DNA from: Chloroflexota bacterium
Lineage (GTDB): Bacteria > Chloroflexota > Anaerolineae > Promineifilales > Promineifilaceae
NCBI GenBank assembly: GCA_014584575.1
Contig: JACTMP010000015.1
Location: 50,032 to 114,031, forward strand
Direction of reading: 5' to 3'
Length of the DNA: 64,000 bases
Positions within the stretch are counted from its first letter, which is position 1. Every line of letters starts with the position of its first letter. Under the pieces are notes generated by a model. It saw only the letters and a list, made by a program, of their open reading frames with translations, did not search any database and was not told where the DNA came from. Shown here piece after piece: positions 26,712-34,881 of this stretch. The translations under genes and the position numbers were made by a program.

Positions 26712-28385
26712 ATGATAGTCTATCTTGTTCGTGCAAAACATTTTTCAAGAGCTCTATCAGTGTTGTTATACCTGGGGAATGTGATGTTATTGGGTCTATT
26801 CACCGGGTGTCATTCACCTACGGCCGTTTCACCTTCTCCCCCTACAGCCGCACTAACGGCTGGTGGGACTTCAGCAACTTCGGCCGTCCTTCCCACCAGC
26901 ACAGTAGCAGTCACTTCTGCACCTACTGAAATGGCGCTAAACGAGCCAGTTACACCTACCCCAGAAACCATACCGTCGCCAGCCGGACAAGAGCCAACAG
27001 TTACGCCACGGCCTGCATTGTTGCCAACACCTTCAGTAATCATACCGGGTTGGACATGGTATCAAAGTCCGATATCAGATTACCAGCTTGCTTACCCACA
27101 AAGCTGGACGATAATGGGCGGCCAACGTGGTGGGCAAATGATCTTTAGCTCGCCAGAAACCAGTTCCCAGGTACGTGTAGATGTTTGGGATGCACCGGAA
27201 AATCTGGATTGGGTAGACTGGGCAAATCTTGATCCCGCCCGGTTTGCTTTGAGTCTGCCACCGGAGTCCATTGTGCCAAATGCAACGGTGATGGGGCAAC
27301 CAGCCTTTTTCTATTTCCAACCCTCAGCCGGTGGCGGTGCGGGTGACATGGCCACACTCATTTTTCAGGACGGTAATCAGGTTTTTAGCCTACAGTATCA
27401 TAGTGGCATGATCCCGGCTTATAAAGCAGAAATGGCCGTTTTCCAGGAAATGATTCAAACCTTTTCACGCGCCAGCCGGGTTGCGACTATGCCGACCATT
27501 CCAGGAGGGTGGGAAAATGGTTCCAGCCTGTTGGTGTGGCAAGAAGGGATGGCCCCTTTGCGATATGGCGAATGGGAAAGCCAGGAAATAGAAGGTGTTG
27601 TGGAAACCATTGATCCTGGTGTGATAACAGTAACGGCAGACGATGGTCAAAGTTACAGGGTGGGCAGTAGCGGTGCATACTTTGATGGAACCAGTATTGA
27701 TATGGGGTTATTAGATTCAGATCGGTTCATCACGGAGGGGGAACGAGTTTTTATGCTGGCACGGCCGTTGCTCTCCGGCAATATGCGGGCGCACTATATG
27801 GCCGTGAACGATAACGGACAGTGGCTACCGTATGCGTATCAGGCGTTTTTTGATCTGGCACAAGAGCCAATTCCTACTTCCTTATTGGCGGTGTACCCTT
27901 CAGACCAGTTATTGCCCGTCTGGCTACGAGGTGAACCGGCGCAGGTTTTGCCCTATCTGGTTATGGCCGATGGGCAGCCAGCGACAGTTGAAGATGAGGG
28001 TGTGCTTTCGATCCTGGCTTATGGTTGGTTGACCGACTTGTCCACACCGAAGCTGACCGTGGAAAATTTGTTTGTGCTGAGCCAACCCTGTCAGAAAACA
28101 GTGATAGCGGAAATATGTTACCCCTGGCAGCCCGTCTATCCACCACCAGCTCCGACGGTAATTACCACGACAGTAGCGGCCGTAATGCCTGAGTCCGGTG
28201 TTATCATTTTGGCGCAACCAGCCCAAGGGTTTGTTACTGTGTCTGTTGCCCCAGATAGTCAGATGCTTTCGGCTGATGCGCAACCCATAAACTGGACCGA
28301 GATAAGGGTGGGTGATAGGATAACGGCCGTTGGCGTAGGCGGTACACAAGGCAACTTTGTGGCTCAGGAAGTGCGTGTGAAGTAA
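26712..28385 (+). CDS. Secreted lipoprotein with PsbP-like and DUF5666-like domains
   Basis: 557 residues. The signal peptide ends in a lipobox (LLGLFTGC, lipid-modified Cys33), followed by a Thr/Ser/Pro-rich tether (residues 35-115). Residues about 118-260 match the PsbP-like pattern (SDYQLAYPQSWTIM, DVWDAPENLDWVDWA), the same domain type as in the preceding CHAP protein (YGFTLEYPEDWQ). The middle and C terminus contain two OB-like segments (IEGVVETIDPGVITVTADDG and SVAPDSQMLSADAQPI), resembling DUF5666. It is probably anchored outside the membrane. Shared PsbP-like domains suggest it works with the CHAP protein. No enzymatic motif seen. Confidence 0.6.
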   Translation: MIVYLVRAKHFSRALSVLLYLGNVMLLGLFTGCHSPTAVSPSPPTAALTAGGTSATSAVLPTSTVAVTSAPTEMALNEPVTPTPETIPSPAGQEPTVTPRPALLPTPSVIIPGWTWYQSPISDYQLAYPQSWTIMGGQRGGQMIFSSPETSSQVRVDVWDAPENLDWVDWANLDPARFALSLPPESIVPNATVMGQPAFFYFQPSAGGGAGDMATLIFQDGNQVFSLQYHSGMIPAYKAEMAVFQEMIQTFSRASRVATMPTIPGGWENGSSLLVWQEGMAPLRYGEWESQEIEGVVETIDPGVITVTADDGQSYRVGSSGAYFDGTSIDMGLLDSDRFITEGERVFMLARPLLSGNMRAHYMAVNDNGQWLPYAYQAFFDLAQEPIPTSLLAVYPSDQLLPVWLRGEPAQVLPYLVMADGQPATVEDEGVLSILAYGWLTDLSTPKLTVENLFVLSQPCQKTVIAEICYPWQPVYPPPAPTVITTTVAAVMPESGVIILAQPAQGFVTVSVAPDSQMLSADAQPINWTEIRVGDRITAVGVGGTQGNFVAQEVRVK

Positions 28386-28435
28386 CTGCTACGGCCGTGT
28401 CTCCCTACGGCCGTACCTCCTCCCTTCCTCCCCAT

Positions 28436-28500
28436 CCATGACCTTCTGCACCCAACTTTGTGCCATCTGTCACTAATCGTAATTCTCCCTCTCCCTTACG
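28436..28500 (+). repeat. Dispersed ~60-bp repeat, copy 2
   Basis: Second copy of the element at 22281-22339, with a 6-base insertion (TCTCCC duplication) near its right end. It lies in the 259-base gap before ppdK. No gene in this gap. Confidence 0.65.
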
Positions 28501-28543
28501 ATCTACAAGGTTTAACAGAAATTATAAAAGCCACCCACCGGGC

Positions 28544-28605
28544 AGTGCCAGGCACGAGGTAAACGGTTTCACCAGGCCAACAACTGAAACCCCGTGCCTG
28601 GCACT
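28544..28605 (+). promoter_or_regulatory. Long nested hairpin in the ppdK leader
   Basis: Outer stem AGTGCCAGGCACG (28544-28556) with CGTGCCTGGCACT (28593-28605), and inner stem GGTTTCA (28565-28571) with TGAAACC (28585-28591). It ends 39 bases before the ppdK start codon. It may be a 5' UTR structure or a repeat element. Confidence 0.5.
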
Positions 28606-28644
28606 ACTCACATCTGGAGGCTTCCTACAAATGGGAGAAATACG

Positions 28645-31425
28645 ATGACAATTTTAGCGCCAACCGCAGAACCAACCCTGGCCAAACAGCCCAACGGCCG
28701 TAAACCCGCCACCAAATATGTCTACCTCTTCAACGAAGTGGAGCAGGCCGAAGGATATGTCGGCGGCACCTGGGATGGGGTGCGCGCCCTGCTCGGCGGC
28801 AAGGGGGCCAATCTGGCCGATATGACCCGCCTGGGTGTGCCCGTGCCGCCCGGTTTCACCGTTACCACCGAAGCGTGTAATGCCTACCTGGAAGCGGGCG
28901 AAAAATTCCCCGAAGGCATGTGGGAGCAAGAACTGGACGCCGTGAAAGCGATTGAAGAGCAAACCGGCAAAAAATTCGGCGACCCGAAAAATCCGCTGCT
29001 CGTTTCCTGCCGTTCTGGGGCCAAATTCTCCATGCCCGGCATGATGGACACCATCCTCAACATCGGCCTGAACGACGAAGTGGTGGAAGGGATGGTGAAG
29101 CTGACCAACGACGCCCGTTTTGTCTATGACCTGTACCGCCGCCTGGTGCAAATGTTTGGCAGCGTGGTCATGGGTGTGCCGGACGAGGTATTTGAAGCAG
29201 TCATCACCCGGCGGCGCAAGAATGCGGGGGTGGATAATGATTCTGACCTGACGGCGGCCGACTGGCAGGTGGTGACGCGCAAATTCAAAGAGATTTTCCG
29301 CACCTTCACCAACAAAGAGTTCCCCGCCGACCCCTACGAACAGTTGAAATTAGCGACGGAAGCGGTCTTCAAAAGCTGGAATGGCAAACGGGCCATTGAT
29401 TACCGGAACGCGGCCAAGATCGCCCATAATTTGGGCACGGCCGTGAACATTCAAACGATGGTCTTTGGCAACATGGGCAACAACTCCGCCACCGGCGTGG
29501 CCATGTCCCGCAACGCCTCCACCGGCGAGCCGGAATTGGAAGGCGACTTCCTGATCAATGCCCAGGGCGAAGATGTGGTCGCCGGTATTCGCATCACCCA
29601 ACCGCTGTCCGATTTGAAAGCGGAAATGCCCACCCTCTACGCCGAATTTGCGGAGATCGCCCGGAAGCTGGAAAAACATTACCGCAACATGCAGGACATG
29701 GAGTTCACCATTGAAGCGGGCAAACTGTGGCTGCTGCAAACCCGCGACGGCAAACGCACAGCCCAGGCGGAAGTGCGCATCGCCAGCGACATGGTGGATG
29801 AAGGTCTCATCACCAAACCAGAAGCGGTGAAGCGGGTGAAGCCAGAACAGGTAGACTTTTTCTTGCATCCACAGTTAGATGCTACGGCCGTGCGTGAACA
29901 CAAACCCATCGCTATCGGCCTGAACGTCTCCCCCGGCGCGGCCGTGGGCATCGTCGCCTTTGACGCGGACACGGCCGAACGGTGGGCCAAAGAAGAAGGC
30001 AAAAAGGTGATCATGGTGCGGCCGGAAACCAAACCGGATGACGTGCATGGCATGTTGGCCGCTCAGGGCATCCTCACCAGCCGTGGTGGGCGCACCAGCC
30101 ACGCCGCCCTTGTCGCCCGGCAGTTCGGCAAACCGGCCGTCGTGGGTGTCAGTGAGTTGGAAATTGATCTGGTCGGCCGGCGCATGACCATCAACGAAGA
30201 CGTATTGATTGAAGAAGGGGATTGGATTTCCCTCGACGGCGCCACCGGGCAGGTTTTCCAGGGGCAACTGCCCACTGTCGTGCCGGACATCAACAACCCC
30301 TATCTGCTGAAAGTCCTCAGTTGGGCGGACGAAATTCGCAAATTGGGCGTCTGGGCCAACGCCGACTACCCGCGTGACGCCGAACGCGCCCGCGAATACG
30401 GGGCGCAGGGCATCGGCCTCTGCCGCACGGAGCATATGTTCTTTGAAACCGAACGGCTGCCCATCGTACAAAAGATGATCATGGCTAAACATGCCGTTGA
30501 CCGTAAAGACGCCCTGGAACAACTGCTGCCTTTGCAGCGCGGCGATTTTGAAGGTCTGTTCCGGGCGATGGACGGCCTGCCGGTCATCATCCGCCTGATT
30601 GACCCACCCTTGCATGAGTTCCTGCCCGCTTATGAGGAGTTGGTGCAAGACCTGGCCGACCTGAAGGTGCGCTTGCAGCATTATCACACCCTCAGCGAGA
30701 TTGACACGGCGCTGGCGGAAGTGCGCGTGAAACAGGATTATTTGGAGCGCGTGGTGGCTTTGAAAGAGCAAAACCCGATGTTGGGTACACGCGGCGTGCG
30801 CCTGGGCATCCTCATCCCCGACCTGACCAAAATGCAGGTGCGGGCGATCTTTGAAGCAGCCTGCAAATGCGCCAAAGAAGGGGTGGATGTCCACCCAGAG
30901 GTGATGATTCCGCTGACGTCGCATGTGAATGAACTGGAAGTGCAGCAGACGGCGTTAGAAGCGGTAGCCAAAGAGGTGATGGAAGAGCAAAACATCACCA
31001 TTCATTACAAATTTGGCACGATGATTGAGATTCCCCGCGCCGCGCTGACGGCCGGTGAGATCGCCGAAATCGCCCAGTTCTTCTCCTTTGGCACCAATGA
31101 CCTGACGCAGACGACGTTTGGCATCTCCCGCGATGACGCCGAAGCCGGTTTCCTGATGGATTACATGCAGCGCGGCATTTTGAAGGAGAATCCGTTTGCC
31201 AGCATTGACCCGCAGGGTGTGGGCCGGTTGATGGAGATTGCGGTGACGGACGGCCGTGCCACCCGCCCCGACCTGGAAGTAGGCATCTGCGGCGAACACG
31301 GCGGCGACCCCTCCAGCATCGCTCTCTGCCACAAACTGGGTCTGAACTACGTTTCCTGCTCCCCGTTCCGCGTCCCGATTGCCCGGCTGGCCGCCGCGCA
31401 CGCGGCGCTGGCAGATAAGAAGTGA
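28645..31425 (+). CDS. ppdK: Pyruvate, phosphate dikinase
   Basis: 926 residues from ATG 28645 (GGGAG upstream). It interconverts pyruvate + ATP + Pi and PEP + AMP + PPi. The N-terminal ATP-grasp domain begins near VRALLGGKGANLADM and includes SGAKFSMPGMMDTILNIGLN. The swivelling phosphohistidine domain carries GGRTSHAALVARQFGKPAVV, with His as the phosphate carrier. The C-terminal PEP/pyruvate barrel contains GIGLCRTEHMF, FGTNDLTQTTFG and the catalytic Cys of GICGEHGGDP. All key residues are present. With the pyruvate kinase-like gene at 42875 it gives the cell both directions at the PEP/pyruvate node. Transcription ends at the hairpin at 31473. Confidence 0.96.
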   Translation: MTILAPTAEPTLAKQPNGRKPATKYVYLFNEVEQAEGYVGGTWDGVRALLGGKGANLADMTRLGVPVPPGFTVTTEACNAYLEAGEKFPEGMWEQELDAVKAIEEQTGKKFGDPKNPLLVSCRSGAKFSMPGMMDTILNIGLNDEVVEGMVKLTNDARFVYDLYRRLVQMFGSVVMGVPDEVFEAVITRRRKNAGVDNDSDLTAADWQVVTRKFKEIFRTFTNKEFPADPYEQLKLATEAVFKSWNGKRAIDYRNAAKIAHNLGTAVNIQTMVFGNMGNNSATGVAMSRNASTGEPELEGDFLINAQGEDVVAGIRITQPLSDLKAEMPTLYAEFAEIARKLEKHYRNMQDMEFTIEAGKLWLLQTRDGKRTAQAEVRIASDMVDEGLITKPEAVKRVKPEQVDFFLHPQLDATAVREHKPIAIGLNVSPGAAVGIVAFDADTAERWAKEEGKKVIMVRPETKPDDVHGMLAAQGILTSRGGRTSHAALVARQFGKPAVVGVSELEIDLVGRRMTINEDVLIEEGDWISLDGATGQVFQGQLPTVVPDINNPYLLKVLSWADEIRKLGVWANADYPRDAERAREYGAQGIGLCRTEHMFFETERLPIVQKMIMAKHAVDRKDALEQLLPLQRGDFEGLFRAMDGLPVIIRLIDPPLHEFLPAYEELVQDLADLKVRLQHYHTLSEIDTALAEVRVKQDYLERVVALKEQNPMLGTRGVRLGILIPDLTKMQVRAIFEAACKCAKEGVDVHPEVMIPLTSHVNELEVQQTALEAVAKEVMEEQNITIHYKFGTMIEIPRAALTAGEIAEIAQFFSFGTNDLTQTTFGISRDDAEAGFLMDYMQRGILKENPFASIDPQGVGRLMEIAVTDGRATRPDLEVGICGEHGGDPSSIALCHKLGLNYVSCSPFRVPIARLAAAHAALADKK

Positions 31426-31472
31426 GATTGGGAGAGCGAGAGATTTAGCCATCCTCCAATCCCCACAAAAAC

Positions 31473-31500
31473 AAAAGCCCACCAGCGCTGGTGGGCTTTT
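31473..31500. terminator. Bidirectional Rho-independent terminator
   Basis: A perfect 14-bp-arm palindrome, AAAAGCCCACCAGC and GCTGGTGGGCTTTT, followed by TTCG. It has an A-tract on one side and a T-tract on the other, so it can end transcription of ppdK (plus) and of the island operon (minus), whose last gene stops at 31520. Confidence 0.85.
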
Positions 31501-31519
31501 TCGTTAGGCAAAGTGTTCT

Positions 31520-32425
31520 TCATTCCTTGATTAAGGCAATAATGGTAGAAAATGACTGTTTGTATCTTAATATCGTTTGCCGAAGTTCCTGGCTGGTTAT
31601 ATCGTTAAACTCATATTCCCGTTCCCCATAACGAAAAAGATACCCACCATTTATACTGCGTTCGGGTTTCCCGTGAGCAAGAAAGTTTCGGGGGCGAAGT
31701 ACATCTGCTGTGTAATCTCCCACTTTTTCCCTTCCTTTTAATTTACTATGGGTCTTCCATAGACGGTTGAAGTTTTGCCAGCGCTTATCACTATCGCAAA
31801 GAGCCAGCATACTTACTGTCTGTGGATTTTCGATGAATGCAGCTAATGCCTTGGCATGATCTTGGCTTTGTTTAGCTGAATTGTCATGGAATCTACTAAA
31901 GATTTCTTGTCTTTGTTCGCTAGGCAAAGCTTCAACACCAATCGTAATTATCTCATCAAGCAATAAATCCAACTCTCCAACTTCAGCCATTACAATTCCT
32001 CGCATATTTTCCAGGTCAAGAACCTTTCTGATTGATTGGCGGCCTACTTTTGTGATTTTGGAGAAGATATTGCTTCTCGACGAAACAAACACGCCTTCAA
32101 GCTCTTTCTCTCTTATTGCTTCCCATAAATCGCTTGTATTTCCAGCGGTATAGAAAATTATTTCAGTGTATATGGCATTGCTTCTTATATTAGCAATGAA
32201 CTCTTGCCCATCTTCGTAACCTTCCAAATTACGATCTACAACAATTAGATCATATGTTTCAAACGGTGAGTAACTTGTAAATTCTTCCGGTGTCGAAACC
32301 ATACTGATTACCGGTGTGAATCCCCACGATGAGATGTCCTCCTTCAGTGATTCCAAATCCAAAGACAAAGAGTCAAAATACTCTTCATCATCATCAAACC
32401 AAAGCACAGAGAAAACAAGTCTCAT
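31520..32425 (-). CDS. Receiver domain-HEPN-like protein (putative RNase effector)
   Basis: 301 residues. Residues 1-125 are a receiver-like fold: SVLWFDDDEEYFDSL gives the acidic cluster (Asp11-13), LIVVDRNLEG gives the phospho-acceptor Asp64, and EIIFYTAGN gives Thr93. The usual Lys is replaced around GVFVSSRSN (Arg117). Residues 135-301 are helical and contain VLRPRNFLAHGK: Arg246-Asn247-x3-His251 is the Rx4H motif of HEPN ribonucleases, preceded by a long acidic helix (ELDLLLDEII) as in that superfamily. The start codon overlaps the stop of the upstream kinase-like gene by 4 bases, so they are coupled. I infer a phosphorylation-controlled RNase. The REC part is firm; HEPN is motif-based. 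Confidence 0.65.
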   Translation of the reverse strand: MRLVFSVLWFDDDEEYFDSLSLDLESLKEDISSWGFTPVISMVSTPEEFTSYSPFETYDLIVVDRNLEGYEDGQEFIANIRSNAIYTEIIFYTAGNTSDLWEAIREKELEGVFVSSRSNIFSKITKVGRQSIRKVLDLENMRGIVMAEVGELDLLLDEIITIGVEALPSEQRQEIFSRFHDNSAKQSQDHAKALAAFIENPQTVSMLALCDSDKRWQNFNRLWKTHSKLKGREKVGDYTADVLRPRNFLAHGKPERSINGGYLFRYGEREYEFNDITSQELRQTILRYKQSFSTIIALIKE

Positions 32426-34782
32426 TTTGTCACCTCCACCCTAATTTCTAATCCTTTTGGCTCTAAGGGGATAGCTGTAATTTTCCCATCAATCTTTTCA
32501 ATGATAGATTTGGCGTGATAAAGGCCAAGACCGGAGCCTCGCGTCGTGGTAATGCCCATTTCAAACATCGAATCTACACTTGGAAGGTCTTTGGATAATC
32601 CTCTGCCATCATCTACAAACGAAATAATCAACGTATTTGCTGATGTTTTAGAAATCGTTACGGTTAGCTTTGTTGCTTGTGCTTTATGAGCATTACTAAT
32701 GATGTTGTCTACCAAAATTGAAAGCTCAACACGACTTGCTTTTATTTGAAATAGCTCCTGAACCGTATTAAGCACTTCTAATTTCAAGCCAGTTGCATTG
32801 AAATCTGTTGCCACACGAAGCAAGTATTGTTCAACGTAAGCCGGAATATCTGTAAGCTCTTGTTTTGTGCCCGAGCGAAAATCGGCTTTAGTGGCAAATT
32901 GAGCGATAGCAGCAATCCGTCTATTGATTAAGGATGCTTTTTGTAAATCATCCAAGACATCTTTTGTTTTGGGAATATCATGCAATGCTTTAATTGCTTT
33001 GGCTAAATAATTATCAACTTTGTGGGAATCTAAGTTTATTTGATGATGATATGTCATCAATTGTTTGACATCGAGAGACGTAATTTGCTCGAAAAAAAAT
33101 GTTTGCGCACGATACGTTTCAGTTTGCGCTTCGAGATCGCTTATTTTTTTATCTTGCTCAGCTATTTCAACTCGTAAGTCAGCTGCGGCCGATTTGGCAG
33201 CCTTGGCCTCTTCTTCTTTTTCGCTGATGAGAGTTCTAAATCTCGACAAACTTCTTGTTAAACTGGCATCTACTTTTTCGGGCTCAATACCTTCAATCTC
33301 TGCTAAAAGGGTCTTTACTTCTTCTTGTCTGCTTTCATAAACTCCCTCCAATAAAGCGGGATTAAACCAAAAGCTAATAATCCGGTCTGGAGATGATCCG
33401 ATAAGGGTCATAATGGATAAAGCAATTCGCTGCTTTTTACGCTCCCATGATTCAGAATATTGTTCTGATGTATTGTCCCAATCAAGGCCTTCATTATTGC
33501 GCAATTCCTCACGCAGTTGGAGTGGGACACTATCCCATTGAAGTCCCTCAACAACAAACCTTTCCAGTTTTCGAAGTACATCATAGAAAAAATCTTCCCG
33601 TAATTGGTTGACCGCTGGTGTTTTTTTTAATCCTTCACGACTGGAAATAGGTTTGAATTTTTCCTCACTACCACTTATCTCAATACGTCCTACAAGATCG
33701 CGGCTACCTAAATACCTGGAAGTACCTTGAGTCTTCCGAATGTCCAAGCCTAGCCAATCATCACCTCGATCTCCATAGGGAGCAATTCGGAAACCATTGA
33801 GAAATAAAAAGATCGAACCAAAATCAACTATCCGAACACCGGTTTGCCGCTTAAAGTACGCTTTTTTATATGGATTAAGGTAATAAATTACAGCATGAGT
33901 TCCTGCAAGCAATTTATAAGAATCGTTACGCTCAACAAGATCAAATACCTTTTCCCCTTCATGATAAAGAGTAAAGGATGCTGTTTCATTATCATCGGCA
34001 ATCTTCGCGTCAATATAGGTGCTGTTGAATTTAAGTTTGTCGAAAATTTGGTTCTCAACTTCTCCATTGATGCGTTCAGAGTAATTTTTCCCTTTGTCTG
34101 CCTTTTCGAAGTCAGGTACAGAAAGATTGATTCTAAACTGGTCACGTAAGAATAGCTGATTCGGATTTAAGAATTTCTCTAAAGATGTTTTTAATTCTCT
34201 AAGCCGCTCTCGATCCCAAACACTTCGCAATTTTGAAATGACCAAAACAGTACCATGCTTAGGGAAAGTGGGGATACCTGCCAATTTAGCTGCTTCAGCG
34301 TCATCAACACTACGAATAGTCAAAGGGATTTCCTGAATAGTAAGATATTTTTCACCTTCAACTTCAAAATCAGACCACTGAATATGCAAATGAAGTAAAT
34401 CTCCTCTTTCTTTTCGAGTAAGAAGATCAAGCCTTTCCCCTAACCGATCACAGGAAAACCTCCCAATACCCTTATTACCAGCTAGATAAGCGCCTTCCTC
34501 TTGTTCCTGTAACTTTTTTTCAGAATAAGCAATGTTCAGCCACTTATCTTCTATATCAATTATGTCCATCCCTGATCCGCGATCAGCGATAGTTATCTGG
34601 CTTGAATCTGTTGACTCACCCTTAGGAGAAAACCCCGTGAATCGTACGAGTACTTCTCCTGAATCGGCATCATAGCTATTCTTAACCAACTCCACGATTG
34701 CGATATTGTCGTCGTTGATCAAATCTTTCCCAACAAGATTTTTCAGAAGAGTATTGGTTTTAAAGTATAGGGTTTTTGTCAT
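32422..34782 (-). CDS. Dual GHKL ATPase: Hsp90/MORC-like N terminus and histidine-kinase-like C terminus
   Basis: 786 residues. N-terminal GHKL module: IAIVELVKNSYDAD (Glu31, Asn35), ADRGSGM (Asp67-Gly71) and AGNKGIGRFS (102-107). It is followed by a transducer-like region to about 400, as in MutL/Hsp90/MORC proteins. A coiled coil spans about 505-560. Then a dimerisation-type helix with LMTYHHQINLDSHKVDN (His579/580 as possible phospho-acceptor), and a second ATPase with N box VDNIISNAHKAQATK (Asn697), G1 VDDGRGLS and G2 GITTTRGSGLGLYHAKSI. Both ATP sites look intact and no transmembrane helix is present, so it is a cytoplasmic sensor. It lies 99 bases downstream of the methyltransferase and overlaps the receiver-HEPN gene by 4 bases. 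AT-rich. Confidence 0.75.
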   Translation of the reverse strand: MTKTLYFKTNTLLKNLVGKDLINDDNIAIVELVKNSYDADSGEVLVRFTGFSPKGESTDSSQITIADRGSGMDIIDIEDKWLNIAYSEKKLQEQEEGAYLAGNKGIGRFSCDRLGERLDLLTRKERGDLLHLHIQWSDFEVEGEKYLTIQEIPLTIRSVDDAEAAKLAGIPTFPKHGTVLVISKLRSVWDRERLRELKTSLEKFLNPNQLFLRDQFRINLSVPDFEKADKGKNYSERINGEVENQIFDKLKFNSTYIDAKIADDNETASFTLYHEGEKVFDLVERNDSYKLLAGTHAVIYYLNPYKKAYFKRQTGVRIVDFGSIFLFLNGFRIAPYGDRGDDWLGLDIRKTQGTSRYLGSRDLVGRIEISGSEEKFKPISSREGLKKTPAVNQLREDFFYDVLRKLERFVVEGLQWDSVPLQLREELRNNEGLDWDNTSEQYSESWERKKQRIALSIMTLIGSSPDRIISFWFNPALLEGVYESRQEEVKTLLAEIEGIEPEKVDASLTRSLSRFRTLISEKEEEAKAAKSAAADLRVEIAEQDKKISDLEAQTETYRAQTFFFEQITSLDVKQLMTYHHQINLDSHKVDNYLAKAIKALHDIPKTKDVLDDLQKASLINRRIAAIAQFATKADFRSGTKQELTDIPAYVEQYLLRVATDFNATGLKLEVLNTVQELFQIKASRVELSILVDNIISNAHKAQATKLTVTISKTSANTLIISFVDDGRGLSKDLPSVDSMFEMGITTTRGSGLGLYHAKSIIEKIDGKITAIPLEPKGLEIRVEVTK

Positions 34783-34881
34783 GTTGGCACATAGCTCCTA
34801 ACTCTGGAGGCTAATGATTGTCAGGCAAATGGATAGTTCATGACGATCCGTATTTGTTAAATCCGAACGCGACTTCAATGT

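Noticed and set aside
29875..30924. Minus-strand frame of 349 codons opposite ppdK
   Set aside because: Typical long antisense frame of a GC-rich gene; no domain recognised.
31520..34782. Kinase/receiver pair as the Detocs phosphorelay system
   Set aside because: The sensor has no TPR region and carries an Hsp90/MORC-like N terminus, and the third component differs.
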